Below, piece after piece: positions 15,781 through 24,657 of a DNA stretch of 59,958 nucleotides. Within the stretch, counting starts at the first letter, position 1. Each line of letters begins with the position of its first letter. The position numbers were made by a program, and so were the translations under genes. Source of the DNA: a virus; IMG/VR virus record IMGVR_UViG_3300033996_002205, positions 1-59,958 of that record; one strand, given 5' to 3'. Under the pieces are notes generated by a model. It saw only the letters and a list, made by a program, of their open reading frames with translations, had not been told where the DNA came from and did not search any database.

Positions 15781-16977
15781 TCAGTTTTTAGCGACTCTGC
15801 TAAGAGTTTGAAGATATGCTTCCATTATTGGTGAAACTGAGTGATCAGGTTCATTATAAGAAACTTCTTCTGATAAATTTTCAGAGTCATTTCTTTGAGC
15901 ACTAGTATTTGATGAGAAATAAGATTCTCTCAGTGTTACCAGTTTCTCACGATAGTTTTCCTCACCATCAAACTCAACATTTTCGGCAAGAGAAGCGAGT
16001 TTGTCTTTCTGAGAAAGTGCAAGACCCTCAGCGACATCTGCAAAAATTACATCAGCAACTGACTCTGCTAATCTTTTATTAAGAGCAACATTTCTTTCGA
16101 TTTGCTCGTTGAGTTTTTCTTCCATGTCATCAAGTTTATCTACCATACTCTCGATTACATCATATCTATCTTCAGGGATTGAAACATAATGATCTTCAAA
16201 AAGTTGCTTCATTCCATTAAGGAATGATTCAGTCATTTCGGTTTTAATACCTTGCTCAATTGCAAGAGCATTTTCTTGAATCCATTCATCAGCAACATAC
16301 TCAAGATAGGAATCAACTCTTTCAGTTAATTCTTCCTTGATAAATTCAACTTCTTCGATTAAAGCATTTTCGTAGGTTTCTTGAAGTTGCTCTTTGATTT
16401 CACTAACTTTAGTTTTAATAGCAGCTTCAAAAATAGTACGTGCTTTTTCTTGGAATTCTTCAGAAAGATCTTCACCTGCAAGAAGAGCATTTACATCTTC
16501 TTCGATGTCGAACTCTTCTTCCACTTTCTTTTTACCTTTTTTCTTATCTTCTTCCTCTTCTTCGTCCTCGTCTTCTTCGTCTTCGTCTTCTTCAGAAGCT
16601 TCAGAAACTACTTCTTCATCTTCATCAAATTCTTCTTCATCAATAAGATCTTCATCATCTTCGGTCTCTTCTCTCACACCTTGACCTGGAGCAGCAACAG
16701 GAGTAGCGGAAGTTCTTGGGCCTTCTGCAGCACTAGCTTTTGCATTAACTACATTCTTAACTTGAGCAAGAGTTGCTCCAGGAGTTCTTAATGCTGCGGA
16801 ACTATCATCTGGGCGATAATTCTGTGGAGTTGGACCGCCTAAGTCTTCCCAAGCACCAGTTTGTCCTGGAATCATTACGCCAGAAGGATTCTGTGCAATG
16901 TTGTGCATTGGTTCGGCAGATGCAGCCCCTTTGGTTACTACGTTTTCCATTTCTTGTAAATTTCTACCAACGGACAT
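15781..16977 (-). CDS. 22: Prohead core scaffold protein gp22
   Basis: A 398-aa scaffold. A Gly/Ala/Pro-rich N-terminus leads to an extremely acidic segment (EEDEDEEDEDEEEEEDKKKG, around 135-155), then a long helical coiled-coil region with IKEELTERVDSYLEYVADEW and MEAYLQTLSRVAKN at the C-terminus. T4 gp22 is 269 aa, so the acidic insertion makes this one longer. It forms the prohead core and is degraded by gp21. A TATAAATA late promoter lies 30 bases upstream. Confidence 0.92.
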   Translation of the reverse strand: MSVGRNLQEMENVVTKGAASAEPMHNIAQNPSGVMIPGQTGAWEDLGGPTPQNYRPDDSSAALRTPGATLAQVKNVVNAKASAAEGPRTSATPVAAPGQGVREETEDDEDLIDEEEFDEDEEVVSEASEEDEDEEDEDEEEEEDKKKGKKKVEEEFDIEEDVNALLAGEDLSEEFQEKARTIFEAAIKTKVSEIKEQLQETYENALIEEVEFIKEELTERVDSYLEYVADEWIQENALAIEQGIKTEMTESFLNGMKQLFEDHYVSIPEDRYDVIESMVDKLDDMEEKLNEQIERNVALNKRLAESVADVIFADVAEGLALSQKDKLASLAENVEFDGEENYREKLVTLRESYFSSNTSAQRNDSENLSEEVSYNEPDHSVSPIMEAYLQTLSRVAKN

Positions 16978-17006
16978 TTTAGATTGATTGTGTTATAATC
17001 TATATT

Positions 17007-17014
17007 TATTTATA
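17007..17014 (-). promoter_or_regulatory. T4-type late promoter for gp22
   Basis: TATAAATA on the minus strand, 30 bases before the gp22 ATG and just before the gp21 stop. Confidence 0.75.
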
Positions 17015-17016
17015 AT

Positions 17017-17667
17017 TTAAAGATTTGAAAGAAACTCTTGAAATAAATTAACTTTATGTTCACTGAGAGTTCTTTCATCTACTAAAGTATTAATTCTACG
17101 TTTTGTAGATTCTAGGAGTTTTTCACGAAGTATTCCTCCATCCCAAATCCATTCTTTGCCTTCCATAATTCCCTGAACAAATGCATCAGGAGCAGAAGGA
17201 TCAGCAACAATATCAGCAGCGGTTGCTAACATAAAATCTTCACCAACAATTTTATGACCTTCATTGGTCATTTTTAATGATCCAACACCGCGAGAAGAAA
17301 CACCAAGCATTACTCCTTCATCAATGAGAGATTTTGCAATCTTACCCATAGGAGTTTCAAGAAGTTGTGCTTTTCCTCTAAAGTTTGTTCCATTCTGTTC
17401 GAGGGAAACAATCTTATGAGAAACACGATCTAGATTTACTGTAGGTCCATCAGGATGTCCTAGTTCACCAAGAGCACGACCTTTATTGATAAAGGACTCT
17501 GTATATCTCTTTACCTCACGAGAAAGAGTATCCATTGGATACATTCTTCCATTACGGTTACAAATATCACCTTGAAGGAAAACTCCCTCAATGTACAGTT
17601 TTTTCTGAGATCCTTTTCCTTCAGTAATAAATTTAACTTGTGATACTTCTTCTGTGATGAGTTTCAT
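17017..17667 (-). CDS. 21: Prohead core protease gp21
   Basis: A 216-aa serine protease of the herpesvirus-assemblin-like fold, same size as T4 gp21 (212 aa). NRNGRMYP (around 38-45), GELGHPDGP with catalytic His71, and GVSSRGVGS with the catalytic serine at 124 or 125 are all visible. It cleaves prohead proteins after L/I-x-E or L/I-x-x-E. It sits between gp22 and the 175-aa gene as part of the gp20-67-21-22 head operon. Confidence 0.95.
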   Translation of the reverse strand: MKLITEEVSQVKFITEGKGSQKKLYIEGVFLQGDICNRNGRMYPMDTLSREVKRYTESFINKGRALGELGHPDGPTVNLDRVSHKIVSLEQNGTNFRGKAQLLETPMGKIAKSLIDEGVMLGVSSRGVGSLKMTNEGHKIVGEDFMLATAADIVADPSAPDAFVQGIMEGKEWIWDGGILREKLLESTKRRINTLVDERTLSEHKVNLFQEFLSNL

Positions 17668-17672
17668 TTTTT

Positions 17673-18200
17673 TTATTCGGAAACTAATTGGACTATTTCT
17701 GTTATACTGACATTTGTCGAAGAACTTTCAGCAATAGCAGACACTTTCACACTTCTCGAAACAGTAGATCCTGAAGTTGTAATTATTCCAACAATACTTG
17801 ATGTATTTGCTGATATTGTGATTGATGAATCTGTCAATGATGTAACTAATTGGTGAACTGTATTAATTCCAGATGGTTGTGCATTTTCAATTGTTACATA
17901 ATCTCCCAAGAGAAAGGGATTGCCAGCATTATTTGAAAATAAAATTACAGTTGATGTTCCTGTAGTAATACCTGCAATTTGTTGCTTAGCAATTCTTTCT
18001 TTCAATACTTCGCTACCATAAGGTGGCAAATGGAAAGAATTATTGGTTACAATTGGATCACCACCAGTTTCAACATACACTGCAGTGACTCCAGTAGATA
18101 CTCTAATATATCCACTTTTTAACGCAATAGGATTACTAGTAGCAGCCGTAGAAACTGTGGGGGAAATTCTATTGACGTTTTGAACTATTTTTATAGCCAT
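17673..18200 (-). CDS. Cyanophage virion-type protein between gp67 and gp21
   Basis: A 175-aa protein rich in Ser, Thr, Val and Ile with predicted beta structure throughout (VSTGVTAVYVETGGDPIVTN, GTSTVILFSNNAGNP, SSITISANTSSIVG). No cysteines or catalytic motif. It takes the position of T4 gp68. The ATG overlaps the gp67 stop (TAATG), so it belongs to the head operon. A head decoration or core protein is inferred, not shown. Confidence 0.65.
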   Translation of the reverse strand: MAIKIVQNVNRISPTVSTAATSNPIALKSGYIRVSTGVTAVYVETGGDPIVTNNSFHLPPYGSEVLKERIAKQQIAGITTGTSTVILFSNNAGNPFLLGDYVTIENAQPSGINTVHQLVTSLTDSSITISANTSSIVGIITTSGSTVSRSVKVSAIAESSSTNVSITEIVQLVSE

Positions 18201-18367
18201 TATTCATCATCTCCAGAAGTCTCTTCATTATCAAACATTATTGATGCAACTTCTGGACGAACAGCATCTATTCTGTTTGCAGTTTTTGCATATAGTAATT
18301 CTTTAATTTTTTCGGACACCTTTGAAGGTGATTCATCAGTAGCAATCAAATCGATAAGTTCTTCCAT
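18200..18367 (-). CDS. 67: Prohead core protein gp67
   Basis: A 55-aa gene. The product begins MEELIDLIATDESPSKV and includes ELLYAKTANRIDAVRPEVAS, ending in an acidic tail NEETSGDDE. It lines up with T4 gp67 (80 aa), which starts MEGLIEAIKSND, has MAARTIDLIKEEKIAIA in the middle and ends in an acidic tail. Position between gp20 and gp21 is the T4 position. gp67 forms internal peptides of the core and affects head length. Confidence 0.85.
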   Translation of the reverse strand: MEELIDLIATDESPSKVSEKIKELLYAKTANRIDAVRPEVASIMFDNEETSGDDE

Positions 18368-18396
18368 AAAAATTGATTTTATATTTATACGATTAT

Positions 18397-20079
18397 TTAT
18401 ATTTTCCCACCTTTAGGTTGTGGAATTTCTAAAGAGGAAGTATCTACAGATGGTTCCATAGGTACTTCTCCACTTGCTCCTTGTTGAATATCTTGCGGTT
18501 GCTGATCTTGTGGGATTGGATTTCCCATTTCATCTACGGGGGCATTTGGATCTGGTAAAATACCTTTAGCAATTTCATCTTCAATTTGGAGATCAATTTC
18601 AATAATCTCAGAATCAGTCTGACGTAGTATTTTTTTACGAACATACTCCGTAGAATAATATTTTCCAATAAATGGTTCTACAGTTGTTGCTAATGTTAAT
18701 CTGTTTGTAAGTAGTTCTGCTTCTTTTAATTCGGCAAAATGATTATCATATAAAAAGTCATACTGAATGTGATCACACATTTGTTCCCAATCTTTTGGGG
18801 AAACGACATTTTTTAGTAATAATTGTGTGCGTAAAATATCATTAAATAAATTTGAGAATCTTTTTCTCAATCTACCTACAAATTTCGAGAACATTAATTC
18901 ATCACGAAGAATTTCTGAGGATCTTCCAAGATTAAATCCATCACCACCACCAGCAATTCTAGTTTCAGGAACTCCTAGTGCTCTGTAAAGTTTCTTTTGG
19001 AAGTATTCAATATCTGAAAGTTCTCCAAGATTTTGTCCACCTGGAAGAGTAGTGATTTCAGTACCTCTACCACCTTCACGGCGAGGAAGCCAGAAATCTT
19101 CAAGCATACTCATAAACTTTCTATCATCACGAACTTCTCCAGTGTTTGCATCGTAAACAAGTTTATTACGATAACGACTCATCACTTCTTTGAGATATTG
19201 TTCTGCCTTTACTTTAGGAAGATTTCCAACATCAATATAAAAAATTCTTCTTTCTGGTGCTCTCGAAAGACGATAAATGACTAAAGAATCCTCAATCATA
19301 CGAAGTTGATTGAGTGCCTTGATTGCTTTATGTAAATATGAAAGTATTGTACCTTTATTTCTATCTACTAATCCTGAAGTACAATAAGTTACTGAATCTT
19401 TTGCAATTTTGACTCCTTTTTTAGATCCACCACTAATTGTTCCTGATGGAAAATTGGGAGTTGGAGTATAAACAAAATACTCTTCTATTTCTGGAAAAGC
19501 ATATTGATCTGCATCATTTCCAGATCTTAAATTTAAATTTCTATATCCTTCTAATTGATTTTCAGTCTTTTTTTCTTGACGAACATGCTTCATTTTCATT
19601 GGATCAACATATCTCAATTCCTGAATACCTGATTCTGGATTTTTTTGATCAATGACTTTTAAATAAAATAAACGTCCATCAATGTACCAATTTCTAAAAA
19701 TTTCATGGCACTTTTTATCAAAGTCCATCATTTCTTTAATATATCTAAATTCTGCTCTAATAATTTCCTTCAAACGATCACTAGCATTTAAATTAGATAA
19801 TTCAATTTCTACTGGAGAATCATATAAATCACTAACTATTGCTTCATTAACAACACTTTCTATGGCATTATCACATTCTGGGTGAAGTGCCATTTCACGA
19901 TATCTTCTAATTAGATCATATTCTGTTCTATAGACTCCTTCAATATCTACATATTGGCCATAAAATCCAGATTGAATAAAATAATCAACCCCGTCCTCAT
20001 TATTTGGAGGTACGGGGGAAACTATAGACTTAGATTTTTTATCATTATTTTCAATTGAAAAACCAAAAAGTTTCGCCAT
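18397..20079 (-). CDS. 20: Portal vertex protein gp20
   Basis: A 560-aa portal, near the T4 length (524 aa). Typical portal blocks are YRTEYDLIRRYREMALHPEC (around 48-67), AIVSDLYDSPVEIEL, SRAPERRIFYIDVGNLPKVK and NTGEVRDDRKFMSMLEDFW, the region widely used as the cyanomyovirus g20 marker. The dodecameric ring is the head entry point for DNA and binds gp17. The C-terminus is Pro/Gln-rich. ACTAAATA, a late-like box, is at 20108-20115. Confidence 0.97.
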   Translation of the reverse strand: MAKLFGFSIENNDKKSKSIVSPVPPNNEDGVDYFIQSGFYGQYVDIEGVYRTEYDLIRRYREMALHPECDNAIESVVNEAIVSDLYDSPVEIELSNLNASDRLKEIIRAEFRYIKEMMDFDKKCHEIFRNWYIDGRLFYLKVIDQKNPESGIQELRYVDPMKMKHVRQEKKTENQLEGYRNLNLRSGNDADQYAFPEIEEYFVYTPTPNFPSGTISGGSKKGVKIAKDSVTYCTSGLVDRNKGTILSYLHKAIKALNQLRMIEDSLVIYRLSRAPERRIFYIDVGNLPKVKAEQYLKEVMSRYRNKLVYDANTGEVRDDRKFMSMLEDFWLPRREGGRGTEITTLPGGQNLGELSDIEYFQKKLYRALGVPETRIAGGGDGFNLGRSSEILRDELMFSKFVGRLRKRFSNLFNDILRTQLLLKNVVSPKDWEQMCDHIQYDFLYDNHFAELKEAELLTNRLTLATTVEPFIGKYYSTEYVRKKILRQTDSEIIEIDLQIEDEIAKGILPDPNAPVDEMGNPIPQDQQPQDIQQGASGEVPMEPSVDTSSLEIPQPKGGKI

Positions 20080-20110
20080 TTTATAAACTTAAATTGCTTG
20101 TATAAACTAT

Positions 20111-20701
20111 TTAGTTGATGTCTTCCCCACCAGCAGAAGGTGAATTACCTTTAACAGCTTCCCACCAAAGAATTTGAAACTCTACGGGGAATTCCTGAAT
20201 TGTACTTGTATTATAATCCAAAGGAATTGCTCCAATTGATGTTGGGAAAATGTCATAGAAATGATATGCTCTTAAAGTAGATCCATCACGATCAAGTTGG
20301 TATACAAATGCATCTGCAGTATATGATGCTGGATTAGTTTCACCAGTGTTATCAGAAACTCTGTTAATTTTATTCATCCAATTTTCCATAGCAGAACGGA
20401 TTGAAAAATCGGTGTCATTGATTACAGTTACTGTCCAACTTTCAAATGATCTGTCTCCAGCAACTTTTAAAGTTCTTCCTCTAAATGGAACATCTAGTGG
20501 AGCTACATTTGATGCTGGTAAATTTGCACCTTTGACCAAAAATCTTGCTTTATCTAGAACATTAATGTCTGCTGCAGCAATATCTGGGAAAGAAAGAACG
20601 ACTTCAAATAAGTTAGAACGAGCACCACCACCAGTTAACTTACTTTTGAAGTCAGTAATCTTTCTTAGTGGAGGTGGATTTAGTTGTTGTCTAGTTGCCA
20701 T
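20111..20701 (-). CDS. 19: Tail tube protein gp19
   Basis: A 196-aa tube subunit (T4: 163 aa). The central stretch GRTLKVAGDRSFESWTVTV followed by NDTDF matches T4 INVAGDRTFDDWTVTVMNDE, and YHFYDIFPTSIGAIPLDY matches the T4 GLWPTNVGELQLDW block. It assembles inside the gp18 sheath. It lies between gp18 and gp20 as in T4. Confidence 0.96.
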   Translation of the reverse strand: MATRQQLNPPPLRKITDFKSKLTGGGARSNLFEVVLSFPDIAAADINVLDKARFLVKGANLPASNVAPLDVPFRGRTLKVAGDRSFESWTVTVINDTDFSIRSAMENWMNKINRVSDNTGETNPASYTADAFVYQLDRDGSTLRAYHFYDIFPTSIGAIPLDYNTSTIQEFPVEFQILWWEAVKGNSPSAGGEDIN

Positions 20702-20720
20702 AGTTTTTTAAACCTCTAAA

Positions 20721-22892
20721 TTAAAAGTTACCGATGACTTCTTGGAAATCAACACCAGTTTTGGTGGCAATAAAATTAAGTCCAATATAATTGATTGATC
20801 TTGATGGTTTGATGTAAATATCGGCAATAAATTCATTATTGTCGATCACTGCACTAGTGTTGTTTGTTTCATCACAAACAACGATATAATCAAAAATTCC
20901 TCTCTTTGATTGAACATCACGAAGGAATGGTTCAATAGTATTTACAAAGTTTGTTCTGGTAATCTCATCATTAAATTCAAATAAAACATCCTTTGCTGCT
21001 CTTGAAATAGCATCCTCAAGATATACAAAAAGACGACGAACATTAATACGATCAAATGCTGATGCTTTTGCTAAACCAGTCTTATCTCCAAATAGAATAA
21101 TTCCAGCTCCAGGTGAGAAGATTACTGGATTGATTCTATTGCTATAAAGAACATCTCTTTGAGATTTTGTTGGATTGTATGCAAGTTTAACTGCATTTAA
21201 AATCGCACCTCTTGTTGTTCCTGCTGGAGAATACCATGGGAAGTTATTAATATCATTACGAGCACAAAGTCCAGCCATATCACCATTTAATGGGACATAT
21301 CTGAAAGTATTTGAGAATCTATCATACATGTACTTATATCCACTATCAAATACTCCATATGATGAAGATGCTACTGGGGAATAGAATGAAATCAGTTTAT
21401 CTGTAATATCCGCAGCAGATCTCACTGTCACACTGGTTTGAGAAGAAGTGTCAGTTAGTTGAGAACCTCTATATGGTGAAACAAATGCAATTGCATCCTT
21501 TCTCAATTCTGCAACAGAAATAATTTTATTTGCAAGTGCCTGTGCAGTTTCTTTCTCATATGCGGCAGAACCCATTAAGAGAAAATCTACTTTAAAGTTT
21601 TCAGTATTTTCAAATAAATCATATCCAGATGAAAGACCTGAAAGATCAACTTTAAGGGAATTAGTTTCTTCAATGTTAGCATTTCCACTATAATCTTTAC
21701 CTTCAGTTAAAGTGTTTGTTGATGATCCAGAGGCTGCAAAGATTATTCCATCTGCTTCTTGATCCCATGCAACATCATCTGCAAGATTAAAATCGGAAGA
21801 GTATCCTGTAGTTACAATTCCTGTAGGTGCTCCAAGTCCAAAGATATATGAAGAATTGCTTGAAAGATAAGATCTCCAATATGAAGGATCTCCAACGGAG
21901 AATGTTGCATTAGATGCTTTAGAAAGACCTGTGTGCTTTTCTAAAATTGCTCCGGCATTACCTGTGATTGTTCCAAGAGCATCAATTACAACTACATGAA
22001 CTTCATCAAATCTTGAGTTTCTTGCTGCAGCATATGCAGAAGTTCCTGGTCTTGGTGCAATATTATTCCAATAAATTGATGAAGTACTTGTAAGACCTAT
22101 AGTTTGTTGATCAAACCAATCAAGTGTAGATGTATAAGTAGTTGATCCGAATGAAGTTGTCTGTGAAGTTGAAGTAAATCCTACTGTCCCAGACGTTGAA
22201 AATGCATATACACCAGATGGTTGATAATCTACTACACTTTCATTTCCAACATTAGATACATGATTGAGAACTTTTACCGAAATGGATGAAGAACCAATTT
22301 CGGTAATGATTCCTTTGAGATATCCATCAAGAACAGAAGTAGATCCAACACCTGCAAGTTGTCTTCCATCAACTGATTGAGTTACTCCCATTCCAATTGA
22401 TAAACTAGAGGTAACAATTCCAGATAAAGTTTGATCTGCTTTACTGTCAATAATTGCTACTCTAATGCCATTAGACCAAGAACCTGGATTTCTTGATGCA
22501 ACTACAACTCCATTGAGAGTGTTTTCATCATATCCCAGTTCTTTATAGTGCTCTAAACTTTTGATTTTTACACTAGAAGCAGCACCATCTGAAGTAGGAA
22601 CAAATCCATTTCTTAAATCATCATCATCTGCTCTTACTACTCTTAAAGATCCACCATATGCTAGATATGATGATGCACTTAACCAATGCTCATAATGTTT
22701 ATCGGTAGCATATGGCTCTCCGAAATTTTTTAATAAATCGTTCTCATTTTCTACTAAAGTTGGTACTTCTACAGGTCCTTTAGCAAAGGGTGCAACAATT
22801 GCTCCAGTTTTATTGGACGATGGTTGTGTTCTTCCAGTGGTTAAATCAATTTCCCTTACTACAATTCCAGGAGATGCTAAATTTAGCGGCAT
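20721..22892 (-). CDS. 18: Contractile tail sheath protein gp18
   Basis: A 723-aa sheath subunit (T4: 659 aa). The N-terminus LASPGIVVREIDLTTGR and the C-terminal domain with YVPLNGDMAGLCARND, INVRRLFVYLEDAISRAAK and FEFNDEITRTNFVNTIEPFL are standard sheath signatures. Ser/Thr-rich variable regions occupy the middle. It has a TATAAATA late promoter and a GGAG Shine-Dalgarno sequence. Confidence 0.97.
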   Translation of the reverse strand: MPLNLASPGIVVREIDLTTGRTQPSSNKTGAIVAPFAKGPVEVPTLVENENDLLKNFGEPYATDKHYEHWLSASSYLAYGGSLRVVRADDDDLRNGFVPTSDGAASSVKIKSLEHYKELGYDENTLNGVVVASRNPGSWSNGIRVAIIDSKADQTLSGIVTSSLSIGMGVTQSVDGRQLAGVGSTSVLDGYLKGIITEIGSSSISVKVLNHVSNVGNESVVDYQPSGVYAFSTSGTVGFTSTSQTTSFGSTTYTSTLDWFDQQTIGLTSTSSIYWNNIAPRPGTSAYAAARNSRFDEVHVVVIDALGTITGNAGAILEKHTGLSKASNATFSVGDPSYWRSYLSSNSSYIFGLGAPTGIVTTGYSSDFNLADDVAWDQEADGIIFAASGSSTNTLTEGKDYSGNANIEETNSLKVDLSGLSSGYDLFENTENFKVDFLLMGSAAYEKETAQALANKIISVAELRKDAIAFVSPYRGSQLTDTSSQTSVTVRSAADITDKLISFYSPVASSSYGVFDSGYKYMYDRFSNTFRYVPLNGDMAGLCARNDINNFPWYSPAGTTRGAILNAVKLAYNPTKSQRDVLYSNRINPVIFSPGAGIILFGDKTGLAKASAFDRINVRRLFVYLEDAISRAAKDVLFEFNDEITRTNFVNTIEPFLRDVQSKRGIFDYIVVCDETNNTSAVIDNNEFIADIYIKPSRSINYIGLNFIATKTGVDFQEVIGNF

Positions 22893-22927
22893 CTTTATTC
22901 TCCGTACTATCCAGAATTATCTAAAAG

Positions 22928-22935
22928 TATTTATA
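22928..22935 (-). promoter_or_regulatory. T4-type late promoter for gp18
   Basis: TATAAATA on the minus strand, 36 bases upstream of the gp18 ATG and downstream of the gp17 stop. Confidence 0.8.
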
Positions 22936-22951
22936 ATTTCCTACCCTTTAA

Positions 22952-24652
22952 TTAATTATATTCCCACATATATGACCTATCACCATATTCATCTAAATTC
23001 CATGTCTCTAAAGGATTATTTTCATCACCATTTTTTGTTGCTACAATCCACCTATCTCCCGTTTCAACATCAATTGTTACATTCATATCTTCCAACCCAT
23101 CTGAAATAAATCCAAAAGGTGACATATCTTGTTCAATTTGATTTTTCTGCTCCTCATAAATTCTTTTACGAACATCATTGTCCGTCATTTCTTTAAAGTA
23201 ATCCTGAGCAACCAACCAAGAAAAAATTACAAGGCACATTGCTAAATCATCATTACAACCTTCTTCTGCCTCAAAAGAATTGTGTTTTTGTGCAAAAGTA
23301 GTCAGTTCTGAGATAATATCATAATCATTAGTTAATAATTTATCATCTTCCATCAAAGTTTTCAAGTTAGAACAACCTAACTTCTTAACTGCGGCAGTCA
23401 TTCTGACACCTAGTTGAGATTTTTTACCACTAAAACCAGAACCAACAATTTGTCCTGCCCTACCTCTCATAGAGCACATTAAAACATTATCATACTCTAA
23501 ATCAAAATGAAGAATATTTGCTACCTGATCTCCAATATCATTGACTTCAATTAATAACCAAGAATTATTATATCCCTTTGCAACTTCATGAATAATACTT
23601 GGGAATAGCATTGGTTTAATTTCATTATTTCTATATTTTGCAACAGCTTTATATGGAAAATTTGTGATATCAAACACAATAAAGGCAGAGTAATCATTAC
23701 CAATACCGCGAGCAACATCAACCGTAATCAAATAATTATGGTCTTCTTTTGGATGTTCATAAACATCCAGTCCAGCATTTCTTTTTATTGGATCATCATA
23801 AACTAGGTTGCGAAGTTTTGCCGCATTAATTAATGTATTGACCGAACCTAAGAATTCACATTCAAACTCAACCTTGAACTGCTGCTCACTAGTGTTTGCA
23901 ATCGTCTGTGCCTTCCATGCTTCGTCTCTACCGGGCACTTCCGACCAATGGACATCTGTAGGAATATATTCATTCTTACCCCTCTCAGCGTCATGCCACA
24001 TGCGGTAGAAGTGATTCATACCGCGAGGTGTGGAAACAATAATTACCTTCGTACTCTGTCCAGAAGAAATAGTAGGATAAACAGATGCAAAGAAGTCATC
24101 AGCAATGTGATTTGGAATGAAAGCAAATTCGTCCAAAAAGATGACATTATAAGATCCACCACGAACAGCAGATGATGAGGTTGAGTTGGATGAAATTTTA
24201 GATCCATTTTCTAATTCAAGTGATCCTTTATTCCATGATATAATACCCTGCTGCATCCACTTCGGTAGATTCTCATATGCAAGTTGCAATCTTCCCAAAA
24301 GATCCCTTGCAGTAGATGCTTTGTTTGCTAAGATAGCAATATTCACATTATCATTAAACACGGCATAGTGGAGCAGGTAGGATACGCAGGTGGTTGATTT
24401 ACCAGTCTGCCGTGGCATCTTACAAATGTTAAATCTATTTTCGTGGAAGTTCTTTACAAGTTTCTCTTGAAATGGATACATTTCAAACGGAACAAGACCA
24501 TGATCCAGAGAAACAATCTTGATATAATTCTTTGCAAAATAAACAGGATCTTCCTTACACTTTAAGAATTCAATGATTTGTTCTTCAGTGAATTGTATTT
24601 GTGTATTTGCCCTTTTCAGGTTTGGATTTCCCAAATAGATATTATCAGACAT
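22952..24652 (-). CDS. 17: Terminase large subunit gp17
   Basis: A 566-aa packaging motor with N-terminal ATPase and C-terminal nuclease. Walker A is MPRQTGKST (around 79-87), Walker B with catalytic glutamate is VIFLDEFAF (around 170), VSTPRG is the coupling motif, and TVDVARG near 310 holds the first nuclease aspartate, with a later Asp-Asp in EEGCNDDLAMC. T4 gp17 is 610 aa. It packages concatemeric DNA through gp20 with help from gp16. Confidence 0.97.
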   Translation of the reverse strand: MSDNIYLGNPNLKRANTQIQFTEEQIIEFLKCKEDPVYFAKNYIKIVSLDHGLVPFEMYPFQEKLVKNFHENRFNICKMPRQTGKSTTCVSYLLHYAVFNDNVNIAILANKASTARDLLGRLQLAYENLPKWMQQGIISWNKGSLELENGSKISSNSTSSSAVRGGSYNVIFLDEFAFIPNHIADDFFASVYPTISSGQSTKVIIVSTPRGMNHFYRMWHDAERGKNEYIPTDVHWSEVPGRDEAWKAQTIANTSEQQFKVEFECEFLGSVNTLINAAKLRNLVYDDPIKRNAGLDVYEHPKEDHNYLITVDVARGIGNDYSAFIVFDITNFPYKAVAKYRNNEIKPMLFPSIIHEVAKGYNNSWLLIEVNDIGDQVANILHFDLEYDNVLMCSMRGRAGQIVGSGFSGKKSQLGVRMTAAVKKLGCSNLKTLMEDDKLLTNDYDIISELTTFAQKHNSFEAEEGCNDDLAMCLVIFSWLVAQDYFKEMTDNDVRKRIYEEQKNQIEQDMSPFGFISDGLEDMNVTIDVETGDRWIVATKNGDENNPLETWNLDEYGDRSYMWEYN

Positions 24653-24657
24653 AGTTG

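Noticed and set aside
16394-16684. Plus-strand serine-rich frame
   Set aside because: It is the reverse complement of the Glu/Asp codons (GAA/GAG/GAT) of gp22, which read as Ser and Phe on the other strand.
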